Source: DASZQL01 sp964391865 (GTDB lineage Bacteria > Planctomycetota > Phycisphaerae > Phycisphaerales > UBA1924). From it: DNA of 64,000 bases. Position 1 is the first letter of the stretch. Each line of letters opens with the position of its first letter. Both the position numbers and the translations under genes were made by a program. Where the stretch lies: positions 186,001-250,000 of the forward strand of contig CAYMNQ010000001.1 of NCBI GenBank assembly GCA_964391865.1, written 5' to 3'. Positions 45,798-53,522 of this stretch are shown piece after piece. The notes below the pieces were generated by a model, which worked only from the letters and a program-made list of their open reading frames with translations, was not told where the DNA came from and ran no database searches.

Positions 45798-46844
45798 TTA
45801 GCGAGCGTTGGTCAAATCGCGTCCCTTGATGCCGCCGATGGTCTGATGGAAATGCACGGGCGAGCCGTTCAACTGCCACGCGCCGGAAATCTCGGCCAAG
45901 CTGGTTGGGGCGGTCTCAGACCCAATCACCACGGCGCGAGCGCTCCCGTCGGCCAAGGCACAGGGAATACGCAGACCGTTTCCATACCAAACGGCTTGAT
46001 AACCCGGGCCGATGGAGCCATCGCTGAAGCGGAACGCCTGACTGTGAGCGCCGCGGTTCAGGTAGTACAAAACCTTTTTGTCGGGGAACTCGACGTTCGC
46101 GGATGGGTTGTTCGACACCGCACCCGCGTCAAGCGGGCGGCTCGAACTCATCTGGTTGGCGTCTTTGAACACCGAAGGAGAAAGGAATCCTGAGGTGGAG
46201 TAATAGTACGAACCGGTCCGGAAAATCTGATCCGCCGGCAGCGCACCGCCTCCATCGTATTGCGGCGTTGATTCTGGGTCGCCAAGGTTGCCCATGTTGT
46301 CGCGGACCCACTGCTTCCACGAGGCGTGCGATTCGAGCGTGCGTTGGTCGGCTGGGGACGCCAAGATTTCGCTCACCGCCGCGATACCTTCACCCTCCAG
46401 AAGGTAGTTGCCGAGAGGGATGTAATAGGTGTCGAACAAATTGGCATTCTTGAAGTCGGTGCTGAAGCCCGCATTGGGTCGAATGTTGAGAATCGTCCGG
46501 ATACCTTCGCCTTCGAAGGCCCAACCGTTTGTTGGGAAGTTCCTCTCCCGCACGGCGTAAAAGAGAGCAGGACGACCACGGCGGCCGAGAATCTCCGCCG
46601 CGTCGCTCGTCTCGGGTCCTTCCGGGGCGTTCGGCAGCCAGTCGCGATTCTGCGACGCGTACGTCGCGGCGGCGGTGCCGTGCTGACGCACGTTCGCCAC
46701 GCACTTGATCAGGCGGCCCTGACGGCGCACTTCGCCCACCGCCGGCAGCAGCAGACTGATCAGCAGCGCGATGATGCTGATGACGACGAGCAACTCGATC
46801 AGTGTGAAGCCGCGGCGGGTACTGGTTCGACGGGTCATGGGCAT
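45798..46844 (-). CDS. Type II secretion-like pseudopilin (second paralog)
   Basis: The 348-residue product starts [20 protein letters not shown]; a GGAG site sits 6 bases upstream of this ATG. Processing is expected before F of FTLIE. The helix continues to [24 protein letters not shown], nearly identical to the first paralog. The C-terminal domain diverges but keeps [47 protein letters not shown] and GGIKGRD. A perfect 9-bp inverted repeat (GGAACTGGG-N5-CCCAGTTCC, 46902-46924) lies about 58 bp upstream of the start. Confidence 0.85.
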   Translation of the reverse strand: MPMTRRTSTRRGFTLIELLVVISIIALLISLLLPAVGEVRRQGRLIKCVANVRQHGTAAATYASQNRDWLPNAPEGPETSDAAEILGRRGRPALFYAVRERNFPTNGWAFEGEGIRTILNIRPNAGFSTDFKNANLFDTYYIPLGNYLLEGEGIAAVSEILASPADQRTLESHASWKQWVRDNMGNLGDPESTPQYDGGGALPADQIFRTGSYYYSTSGFLSPSVFKDANQMSSSRPLDAGAVSNNPSANVEFPDKKVLYYLNRGAHSQAFRFSDGSIGPGYQAVWYGNGLRIPCALADGSARAVVIGSETAPTSLAEISGAWQLNGSPVHFHQTIGGIKGRDLTNAR

Positions 46845-47066
46845 TGATCTCCACTGCGGTACCGGAACTCCGGCCGCGGACGTGAACAGCATTCTAGCAC
46901 GGGAACTGGGCCGTTCCCAGTTCCTTGAGAGCCTCCGTGCGCTCAATCCCTTGGACGGGTACGACTGACGCCAAGCCGCCCACCCCCGACACGGGGGCTC
47001 CGGGCAATCTGGGCCAGATCCGGGCAGAATTCCCCGACCGTCCGAGAAAGACGGCGGGGGTGAAGT

Positions 47067-47149
47067 GCGGCTGAGAGGAGTCGAACCTCCACGGGTGTGA
47101 CCCCACTAGAACCTGAATCTAGCGCGTCTGCCAATTCCGCCACAGCCGC
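47067..47149 (-). tRNA. tRNA-Leu (anticodon CAG)
   Basis: The 83-nt minus-strand sequence starts GCGGCTGTGGCGGAATTGG and ends TCAGCCGC. Its 7-bp acceptor stem pairs fully. The anticodon stem CTAGA/TCTAG closes a loop TTCAGGT with anticodon CAG. The long variable arm and the GGTTCGACTCC T-arm fit a class II leucine tRNA. The 3' CCA is not encoded. Confidence 0.95.
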
Positions 47150-47421
47150 AGCGAATCGAACCCACAGAATACACATCTCGCGGCGAAGAACAACTGCCGC
47201 CCGGAACCCGGTTCGGGTGAAGCTGGCGAAAAGGCTGATGCGAGTCGGGAACATCTCCGCATCCCTGTACGGCGGCAGGCCGGGGAGGGTTTCATGAAGT
47301 GGGAAAGGTCTCGACTTCGGAGTGGAGGCAAGTCGTGCCGCCGAGGACGCCACCACGGCGGACCTTGGCGCTTCGATGCGGCGACTCGTCATGCGGCCTC
47401 AAATGACGAGGGATGCTGCCC
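47150..47421. other. Intergenic region behind the DUF1801 gene
   Basis: No convincing gene, hairpin or promoter was seen in this 272-bp stretch between a tRNA and the end of the DUF1801 gene, both on the minus strand. The tRNA promoter should lie here, but I cannot place it with confidence. Confidence 0.4.
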
Positions 47422-47835
47422 CTACTTCAACCGCACCAGCTTGCCCTTGCGCTTCACGATGTTCTTGTAGTCCCACTGGATCTCGGCGGACTTCTTCAGC
47501 CAGCGCTTGAGGTCCGTCGCGGAAATCTCGCTCGCGGCGGTGAACCGCGCCCCGGCCGTCTTGAACCCGCCTTGAGGCTCAAGACCGGGTTCGTCGAACG
47601 ATCGGCCGCTCCAGAAGAGGAGACGGATGCACCCGCCGGGGCCGCCGGCTTTGAGCTTGTGGTAGCCGACGATGGGGTTGCCGTCGAGGAACCACACCGG
47701 GTGGCGGTGCCAGATTTTGTTCTCGGCGTCGGCGGGGAGGTGCTTGTCGATCGCCTTCGCAAGCGCGCTGCAGATGCGCTTGTCGCTGGGGGATTGGGCG
47801 GCGTTGTAGGCGCGGATGTCGGGGTGGATGGTCAA
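47422..47835 (-). CDS. DUF1801 (YdhG-like) family protein
   Basis: The 137-residue product has AKAIDKHLPADAENKIWHRHPVWFLDGNPIVGYHKLKAGGPGGCIRLLFW and SATDLKRWLKKSAEIQWDYKN, shared with DUF1801 proteins. Their fold resembles the iron-chaperone-like YdhG; the role is unknown. The only start at the family N-terminus is a TTG, but AAGGGA lies about 10 bases upstream, which supports it. Confidence 0.75.
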   Translation of the reverse strand: MTIHPDIRAYNAAQSPSDKRICSALAKAIDKHLPADAENKIWHRHPVWFLDGNPIVGYHKLKAGGPGGCIRLLFWSGRSFDEPGLEPQGGFKTAGARFTAASEISATDLKRWLKKSAEIQWDYKNIVKRKGKLVRLK

Positions 47836-47856
47836 GCGCGCGTCCCTTGAAACCGC

Positions 47857-48054
47857 TCAGCCGGCTTTGCGTGCAGACTCCGGCTGAGGACGAGCGAGCT
47901 GATCCAGCGGCACGGGGCGCAATCCGAGTTCATCCGCGAGTTTCCGATCTTCCGCTGCCCGCTCCTCGAAAGACATTTGCCGACGCGCTTCATACGCTTC
48001 ACGACGCCACCGCCGAACTTCTTCGAGCATCTTTGATTCAGGTTTAATGTTCAT
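47857..48054 (-). CDS. Putative antitoxin of a PIN-domain pair
   Basis: The 65-residue product is helical and highly charged (MLEEVRRWRREAYEARRQMSFEERAAEDRKLADELG). It starts inside the end of the upstream PIN-domain gene with an 11-bp overlap. Small charged proteins overlapping a PIN gene are usual type II antitoxins, though here the toxin gene comes first, which is the less common order. No DNA-binding motif is visible. Confidence 0.6.
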   Translation of the reverse strand: MNIKPESKMLEEVRRWRREAYEARRQMSFEERAAEDRKLADELGLRPVPLDQLARPQPESARKAG

Positions 48055-48517
48055 CGTCCTGCACCTCCGCCGGCGAGACGATCATAAGCCGCTTGGTGAA
48101 CCCGAGACCAGCCGCAATCGAATTGAATCGCTCGGCGCGCCGGATGTTGGCGATGTGCTTGAAGTTCCATGAGACGGGGACATCGCAGCTTCCGACAAAT
48201 GCCGCAGCGACGTGAGCGGCATCATCGGGCTTCGCGGGGGGCACCGCGCCCGGCTTCAAGAAGGCGTCGGCAAGCGACTCCGCCTCCCGCGTGAGCGGTA
48301 TTTCAAGAGGCGAGAACGATGCGATGAGGCTGCGAATTGCGCGCCGAGTGTCCGGATCCGATCGGTCCACTTCTTTGAGCACAACGCCCGAGACGCGGAG
48401 GCCATGGGAACCGGCACGGCATCTCTCGAAAAATCTCAGGGTGTCCGCGGTGTAGTCGGGCGAATCATCCGCGAACGCGAATGACCAGACGGTGGTATCG
48501 ATGTAAATGATCGCCAT
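48044..48517 (-). CDS. PIN-domain protein, putative ribonuclease toxin
   Basis: The 157-residue product has a PIN fold: MAIIYIDTTVWSFAFADD with the first metal-binding Asp, an acidic middle (KEVDRSD), PAKPDDAAHVAAAFVGSCDVPVSWNFKHIAN with the later acidic residues and the WNF-H motif. VIVSP-like MIVSPAEV comes near the end. PIN toxins cut tRNA or rRNA. It is paired with the small overlapping gene downstream. Confidence 0.78.
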   Translation of the reverse strand: MAIIYIDTTVWSFAFADDSPDYTADTLRFFERCRAGSHGLRVSGVVLKEVDRSDPDTRRAIRSLIASFSPLEIPLTREAESLADAFLKPGAVPPAKPDDAAHVAAAFVGSCDVPVSWNFKHIANIRRAERFNSIAAGLGFTKRLMIVSPAEVQDDEH

Positions 48518-48535
48518 GTGCCGCCTTTAGAATGT

Positions 48536-49687
48536 TCACCCCACAAACCGCGCCACCTCCTCCGCCACCTCCATCGTCGAGTTCTTCCCGCCCATGTCGT
48601 AGGTCTTAACCTTGCCTTCCTTGATGACGCGGGCGATGGCGCTCTCCAGGCGCGTGGCTTTGTCCGATTCCTTGAGCCAATCGAGCATCATCTTCGCCGT
48701 CAGCAGCATCGCGTGCGGGTTGACTTTGTATTGCCCGGCGTATTTCGGCGCGCTGCCGTGGGTCGGCTCGAAAACCGCGAATGTGTCGCCCATGTTGGCG
48801 CTGGGCGCGAAGCCGAGGCCGCCGACGAGACCGGCGCAGAGGTCGCTGATGATGTCGCCGAACATGTTCTCCGCGACGAGGACCTGGTAGTCCTGGGGGT
48901 TCTTGAACATCCACATGCAGATCGCGTCGATGTTCGCTTCGTCGGCCCAGATGTCGGGATAGCTCTTGGCGACCTCGCGGAAGCAGCGGGTCATCAGGCC
49001 GCCGGTCTCGCGGAGCACGTTCGGCTTCTCGACCAGCGTGACGCGCTTGCGCCCCGTCTTCTTCGCGTGCTCGAACGCCTGCTTGCAAATGCTGGTGCAC
49101 CCCTGCTTGCTGACAATACGCGTCGAGAGGGCGACGTTCTCAAGCCCTTTGTCCTTCCACGGCTTCATCTTCGGGTTCGCGCAGAGAGCGGTGTAAACAC
49201 TCTCAGGGAGCGGGAAGAACTCGACGCCGCCGTAGGACCCCTCGGTGTTCTCGCGGAAGACGACCTGATCGATCGCGACATCGCCGCCGCCGGGGTTGGT
49301 CTGGCGCGTGCCGCGGTAGTTGAGCGGGTTGCCCTCGTAGCTCTTGCACGGGCGCATGTTGGTGTGCAGGTTGAAGAGTTGGCGGAGCTTTACGATGGGC
49401 GAGAAGTAGACGAGCCCCTTGCTCTTCAACTCGGGCGCGAGTTCTTCTTTCGCTTCGTCCTGCGGCTTGCTGGTGATCGCCCCGAACAGGCCGCACGTCG
49501 ACTTCTTGAGGATGTCAATGGTGCGGTCGGGCAGCGCGTTGCCCTCCTTGCACCAGAACTCCCAGCCGATGTCGGCGTGGACGTACTCGGCATCAAGCTT
49601 CAGCCGATCGAGCACGATCCGCGTCGCTTCCATCACATCGTTACCGATCCCGTCGCCGGGCATCCACGCGATCTGGTACTTCGCCAT
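48536..49687 (-). CDS. Isocitrate / homoisocitrate / isopropylmalate-type dehydrogenase
   Basis: The 383-residue product is a beta-decarboxylating dehydrogenase. It has IAWMPGDGIGNDVMEA at the start, substrate-binding FSPIVKLRQLFNLHTNMRPCKSYEG, VVFRENTEGSYGG, KPNVLRETGGLM, the metal-binding DAICMWMFKNPQDYQVLVAENMFGDIISDL and EPTHGSAPKYAG. The RENTEGSY form fits isocitrate or homoisocitrate dehydrogenase more than isopropylmalate dehydrogenase. The frame continues far upstream through repeats and other genes, but the ATG at 49687 gives the family N-terminus. A CTCTGCGGTGA-type repeat ends 20 bp before the start codon. The Lys4-like gene at 53523-55544 could act in the same pathway. Confidence 0.83.
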   Translation of the reverse strand: MAKYQIAWMPGDGIGNDVMEATRIVLDRLKLDAEYVHADIGWEFWCKEGNALPDRTIDILKKSTCGLFGAITSKPQDEAKEELAPELKSKGLVYFSPIVKLRQLFNLHTNMRPCKSYEGNPLNYRGTRQTNPGGGDVAIDQVVFRENTEGSYGGVEFFPLPESVYTALCANPKMKPWKDKGLENVALSTRIVSKQGCTSICKQAFEHAKKTGRKRVTLVEKPNVLRETGGLMTRCFREVAKSYPDIWADEANIDAICMWMFKNPQDYQVLVAENMFGDIISDLCAGLVGGLGFAPSANMGDTFAVFEPTHGSAPKYAGQYKVNPHAMLLTAKMMLDWLKESDKATRLESAIARVIKEGKVKTYDMGGKNSTMEVAEEVARFVG

Positions 49688-49707
49688 TGCTTGCTCGCTC
49701 CAAGGAA

Positions 49708-49745
49708 AGAGATTCACCGCAGAGACGCAGAGAACGCAGAGGTGG
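49708..49745 (-). repeat. CTCTGCGGTGA-type repeat upstream of the dehydrogenase gene
   Basis: On the minus strand it reads CTCTGCGTTCTCTGCGTCTC then TGCGGTGAATCTC and lies about 20 bp before the start codon at 49687. It keeps the orientation shared by all four start-proximal copies. At 49764-49800 another degenerate run follows (GGGAGTTGGGAGTTTTGAGT). Confidence 0.75.
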
Positions 49746-49843
49746 GAAGAGGATACGGAAAACCGGGAGTTGGGAGTTTTGAGTTTGGAGCTTCGAGCCG
49801 AGCGGTGCGCCGCGCGTGACGGCCCGCCCACAGCTTCCCTCAC

Positions 49844-49907
49844 TTGATGCCTTGATGGCTCGATGGCTTGATGGCTCGATGGCTCGATGGCTTGATGGCT
49901 TGATGCC
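49844..49907. repeat. Eight tandem copies of an 8-bp unit
   Basis: Eight contiguous units of T[T/C]GATGGC occupy exactly 64 bp; the first and last units are TTGATGCC and the inner six alternate TTGATGGC and TCGATGGC. The array lies between the dehydrogenase gene and the divergent DUF3303 gene, ending 26 bp before the latter's start. Confidence 0.92.
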
Positions 49908-49933
49908 TTCCCGAGTCTGGCTACGCTGTACCG

Positions 49934-50206
49934 ATGCTCTTCATGATCATCGAGCGCTTCAAAGGTCCGGACGACTCCGCCGTCGGCAAGCGGTTCAAGG
50001 AGCAGGGCCGCCTGCTCCCCGAAGGCGTCGAGTACCTCGCCAGTTGGCTCGAGCCGCGCACCGGGAAGTGCTTCCAGCTGATGCAGGCCCCGAGCCGCGA
50101 GCGGCTCGACCAGTGGATCGCCAACTGGAGCGACCTCGTGGACTTCGAGGTCGATGAAGTCCTGACCAGCGCGGACTACTGGGCCATGCGCCAAGCCCGG
50201 TCGTAG
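49934..50206 (+). CDS. DUF3303 family protein
   Basis: The 90-residue product MLFMIIERFKG...VGKRFKEQGRLLPEGVEYLASWLEPRTGKCFQLMQAPSRERLDQWIANWSDLVDFEV matches the DUF3303 family, small ferredoxin-like-fold proteins of unknown role. The ATG at 49934 or the one three codons later may be used. It stands alone between two longer genes. Confidence 0.78.
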   Translation: MLFMIIERFKGPDDSAVGKRFKEQGRLLPEGVEYLASWLEPRTGKCFQLMQAPSRERLDQWIANWSDLVDFEVDEVLTSADYWAMRQARS

Positions 50207-50297
50207 CCCTCCGCCTTGTGCAAACCCGTGTAGCCCGCGGCAAACTTCGCACCCAGACTGGCCTTGCCACGCCGAATCCATCCCGTAAGCTGCGTCC

Positions 50298-52301
50298 ATG
50301 CCCATCAAGCAGCTCACCGAGGAACAAGTCCGGACCTGGACGCGCGAGCAGAAAGACCGCTGGTGGCTCGACAACGTGTGGCGGGGCGACATGCCGCAGC
50401 TCACGCTCCGCGCCGCCTTCACCGGCTTCATCCTCGGCGGCGTTCTTTCGGCAACAAATCTCTACGTCGGCGCCAAGACCGGCTGGACCCTCGGCGTCGG
50501 GTTGACGAGCGTGATCCTCGCGTTCGCGATGTTCCGCATCATGTCGCGCGTTGGCTTCAAGGACATGACGATCCTTGAGAACAACGCGATGCAGTCGATC
50601 GCCACCAGCGCCGGCTACATGACAAGCCCGCTGGTCGCCGGCTTCGCGGCGTACATGTGGGCGACCAACACAGTCGTCCCAGGCTGGCACATGTTCTGGT
50701 TCATGGTCGTGATGTCCTTGCTCGGCGTGCTGGTCGCGTTCCCGCTCAAGCGCCGGTTCATCAACGACGAGCAGCAGCCCTTCCCTGAGGGCAAAGCCTG
50801 CGGCGTGGTGCTCGACGCGCTCTACACCAGCGCCGCCGCCGCCGGCATGTTCAAAGCGAAACTCCTCGCCGCCTTCGCCGGCGGGGCGGGGTTCATCACG
50901 TTCCTGATGGGCGAGAGCTACATGAAGCTCATCCAGGAGAAGTGGCTCGGGCTGCAGAAGGCGCTGATCCTGCCGCACAACTTCGACGGTCTCTACGCCT
51001 GGATGGCGTCGCGGGGCATCGAGCCGAAGCTCTCGGGCGTCACGTTCAAACAGCTCGCGATCAACCCCGCGCTCGAGCTCTCAATGATCGGCGCCGGCGC
51101 GCTGATGGGCATCAAGGCCGCCACCAGCCTGATGATCGGCATGGTGCTGAACTTCTTCGTTATTGTGCCGTGGATGATCTCGATGGGCGAAATCGTCCCG
51201 AAATCCGGCACCATCGCCGGGGGCGACGCCATCTTCGGCCGGGCGCACATCCTCAACACCTGGGCCCTCTGGTACGGCATCGTGCTGATGGTCGTCGCGT
51301 CGCTCGTCGCGCTCTTTGCCAAACCAAAAGTCCTGCTCGACGCCTTCGGCTCCATCCTCATCCTTACGAAGAAGGAGAAGAAGCAGGACATCCTCCGCGA
51401 CATCGAACTGCCGTTGTGGATCTCCTTCGTGGGCGTGCCCATCGTCGGCGCGATCGGCGTCTACCTCGCGCACGAGTTCTTCGGCGTCTCGTGGTGGTTC
51501 GGCGCCTCCGCCATCGCCATGATCTGTCTGCTCACCCTCATCGCCGCCAGCAGCACCGCCATGACCGGCACCACGCCCACCGGCGCGCTCTCGAAGATCC
51601 CGCAGTTCACCTACGGCGCGCTCGACCCCGCCCACCCCGCGACCAACCTGATGACCGGCGTGATGTGCACCGAAGTCGCGGGCAACGCGTCGAACCTGCT
51701 GATGGACATCAAGCCGGGGTACATGCTCGGCGCCAAGCCGCGCCAGCAGGCGATCGGGCACTGCATCGGCATCATCGCCGGCTGCGCCGCCGCCACGCCC
51801 CTCTACAACATTCTCTTCCTCTCTGACTACAAACCCGGCACGGGCCAGAATCTCCAGGAAATCATGGCCCCAGAGGGCGGACAATTCACCTTCCCCGGCG
51901 CGGTGCAGTGGAAAGGCGTCTCCGATCTCGTCACTCAGATCTTCGGCGGCCCGGCGGGAGCAACGAGCCAGACGCTGCTCACTGATTCCATCATCATCTC
52001 AATGGTCATCGCCGGCGTCGTCGCGCTCGTCTTTGAGTCACTCCGCATCATCACCCGCGGCAAGTGGCCCATCAGCCCCCTCGCGATGGGCCTCGGCGTC
52101 GTCGTCCCACCCGATTCCACACTCATGATGTTCCTCGGCGCTCTCTTCTTCTGGTTCATGCACAAGCTCTACGCCGAACGAAAGAACACCACCGGCCACA
52201 GACTCTGGGTCGACAGCCACGAGCCGATCTGCGCCGGCATCATCGCCGGCGCGGCACTCGTCGGCATCGGCGATATCCTCGTCAAGGTCTTCCTGCTCTA
52301 A
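50298..52301 (+). CDS. OPT-family oligopeptide transporter
   Basis: The 667-residue product has about 15 membrane segments and the OPT hallmarks LTLRAAFTGFILGGVLSATNLYVGAKTGW, ILENNAMQSIATSAGYM, PFPEGKACGVVLDAL, AGNASNLLMDIKPGYMLGAKPRQQ and GVVVPPDSTLMMFLGALFFWFM. Bacterial OPT proteins are proton-coupled importers of peptides or metal chelates; the substrate here is not known. It is a single gene with its own ATG 91 bp behind the DUF3303 gene. Confidence 0.92.
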   Translation: MPIKQLTEEQVRTWTREQKDRWWLDNVWRGDMPQLTLRAAFTGFILGGVLSATNLYVGAKTGWTLGVGLTSVILAFAMFRIMSRVGFKDMTILENNAMQSIATSAGYMTSPLVAGFAAYMWATNTVVPGWHMFWFMVVMSLLGVLVAFPLKRRFINDEQQPFPEGKACGVVLDALYTSAAAAGMFKAKLLAAFAGGAGFITFLMGESYMKLIQEKWLGLQKALILPHNFDGLYAWMASRGIEPKLSGVTFKQLAINPALELSMIGAGALMGIKAATSLMIGMVLNFFVIVPWMISMGEIVPKSGTIAGGDAIFGRAHILNTWALWYGIVLMVVASLVALFAKPKVLLDAFGSILILTKKEKKQDILRDIELPLWISFVGVPIVGAIGVYLAHEFFGVSWWFGASAIAMICLLTLIAASSTAMTGTTPTGALSKIPQFTYGALDPAHPATNLMTGVMCTEVAGNASNLLMDIKPGYMLGAKPRQQAIGHCIGIIAGCAAATPLYNILFLSDYKPGTGQNLQEIMAPEGGQFTFPGAVQWKGVSDLVTQIFGGPAGATSQTLLTDSIIISMVIAGVVALVFESLRIITRGKWPISPLAMGLGVVVPPDSTLMMFLGALFFWFMHKLYAERKNTTGHRLWVDSHEPICAGIIAGAALVGIGDILVKVFLL

Positions 52302-52392
52302 TTCTCGGGGTCGGGTTGAAACTCCCGGGTGCCGGGGCACGCGGCTCTGAGCGTGCCCCGCCGCCCAGCCCTTCACGCCTCGCTCGCTGCTC

Positions 52393-52857
52393 ATGCCTCA
52401 CACCAACACGCCCTACGAAAGCCGCCTGCCCTACGAGCGCAGCCGCATCCACGCGGCCGCCATCTATTGCTCCGACGGCCGCATCGGCGAGCACTTCGAC
52501 GACTTTCTCCAGAACGGGCTCAACCTCCCCCGCTACGACCGCGTCGCGCTCCCCGGCGGGCCGGCCTGCCTCGCCGGGCACCCGCAGGCGCACCTCGAAG
52601 AACAGGGCGTCGTCGACGAGCTGCAATTCCTCGTGAAGTTCCACGCGCTCAAACGCATCGTCCTCATCGCGCACAGCGGCTGCGCTTTCTACGCCGCCCG
52701 CTTGGAACTGAAAGAGCCGCGCCTCGAACTCGTGCAGCGCGCCGACCTCGTCCGCGCCACCGCATTCGTCCACCGCGTCACCGGGCTGGACGCCATCGAA
52801 GCCTATTTCGCACGCCTCGACGACAAGGCTGTCCGCTTCGAGCGTGTCGAGGTGTGA
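52393..52857 (+). CDS. Minimal beta-carbonic anhydrase-like protein
   Basis: The 154-residue product keeps the zinc site of beta-carbonic anhydrases: Cys26 and the Asp28-Arg30 dyad in YCSDGRIGEHF, then His94 and Cys97 in IAHSGCAF. A VALPGG strand lies between, where the family has 'RnaGg'. It is shorter than typical enzymes (about 200 residues) and lacks much of the C-terminal part. It may hydrate CO2 or be an inactive or altered relative. It lies 92 bp behind the OPT gene and 197 bp before the BLUF gene. Confidence 0.7.
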   Translation: MPHTNTPYESRLPYERSRIHAAAIYCSDGRIGEHFDDFLQNGLNLPRYDRVALPGGPACLAGHPQAHLEEQGVVDELQFLVKFHALKRIVLIAHSGCAFYAARLELKEPRLELVQRADLVRATAFVHRVTGLDAIEAYFARLDDKAVRFERVEV

Positions 52858-53053
52858 CCGAACCTCTGTCGAGTGACACACCGCACACTCCGCCCCATGC
52901 ACATGCCCCCGGAACAATCGGCCTCGATTCCAAGTCCGGAGCGACCCGGCGGGCCGAGCGTCCTTGACCGGCGGCACGATCAAGCACCAGCGAAATCCCC
53001 CCGATGGCTCGCATGATGGCTCCCCCGATCGACACCATGCCCGATGACCGGCC

Positions 53054-53509
53054 GTGCACCAGCTCGTCTACCTGAGCCGCGCCTCCGTGCACGTGGACGA
53101 TCTGCTCCTGACCGATGTCCGAACGGTGGCCGGCACGAACAACCGCGCGCTCGGCGTCACCGGCGCGCTGCTGTACGCCAACGGGCACTTCCTCCAGATG
53201 CTCGAGGGCGAGCAAGCTCCGGTCCGGTCCCTCTTCGAATCCATCCGGCGAGATCCACGACACACCGAGTGCGTCGTGCTGATGGAGGCCGAGTCGCCGT
53301 CACGCCTGTTCTGCGGATGGAGCATGGATGTGATCAACCTCGAAGGCGCTAGGCGATTCTCAGCCGCGCAGTTTCGCGCGCTCATCGCGTTCTTCGATCT
53401 CGTCAAGCACAGGTACAGCGCTGGCAGCCGTGCTGCCGGTCTCCTCAAGCTCTTCCAAAGCTACGTGCTCGACGAACTGAACGAACAGACGGGCCGGGAG
53501 GCGGCCTGA
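53054..53509 (+). CDS. BLUF-domain blue-light photoreceptor
   Basis: The 151-residue product starts at a GTG and is a stand-alone BLUF domain with the flavin-site residues Tyr6 (LVYLSRAS), Asn30 (NNRALGVTG), Gln48 (HFLQMLEGE), Trp89 and Met91 (CGWSMD), plus the RRDPRH stretch. Such proteins bind FAD and switch a hydrogen-bond network on blue light. The C-terminal 45 residues form helices that probably contact a partner. No EAL or cyclase output domain is fused. It ends 14 bp before a convergent gene. Confidence 0.9.
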   Translation: MHQLVYLSRASVHVDDLLLTDVRTVAGTNNRALGVTGALLYANGHFLQMLEGEQAPVRSLFESIRRDPRHTECVVLMEAESPSRLFCGWSMDVINLEGARRFSAAQFRALIAFFDLVKHRYSAGSRAAGLLKLFQSYVLDELNEQTGREAA

Positions 53510-53522
53510 ACCACGCGACGGT

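Noticed and set aside
46902..46924. Terminator for tRNA-Leu
   Set aside because: The 9-bp inverted repeat lies about 140 bp past the tRNA end and has no T-tract on the minus strand; it is more likely part of the pseudopilin leader.
49844..49907. CRISPR array
   Set aside because: The units are 8 bp and contiguous without spacers, and no cas genes are in the window.
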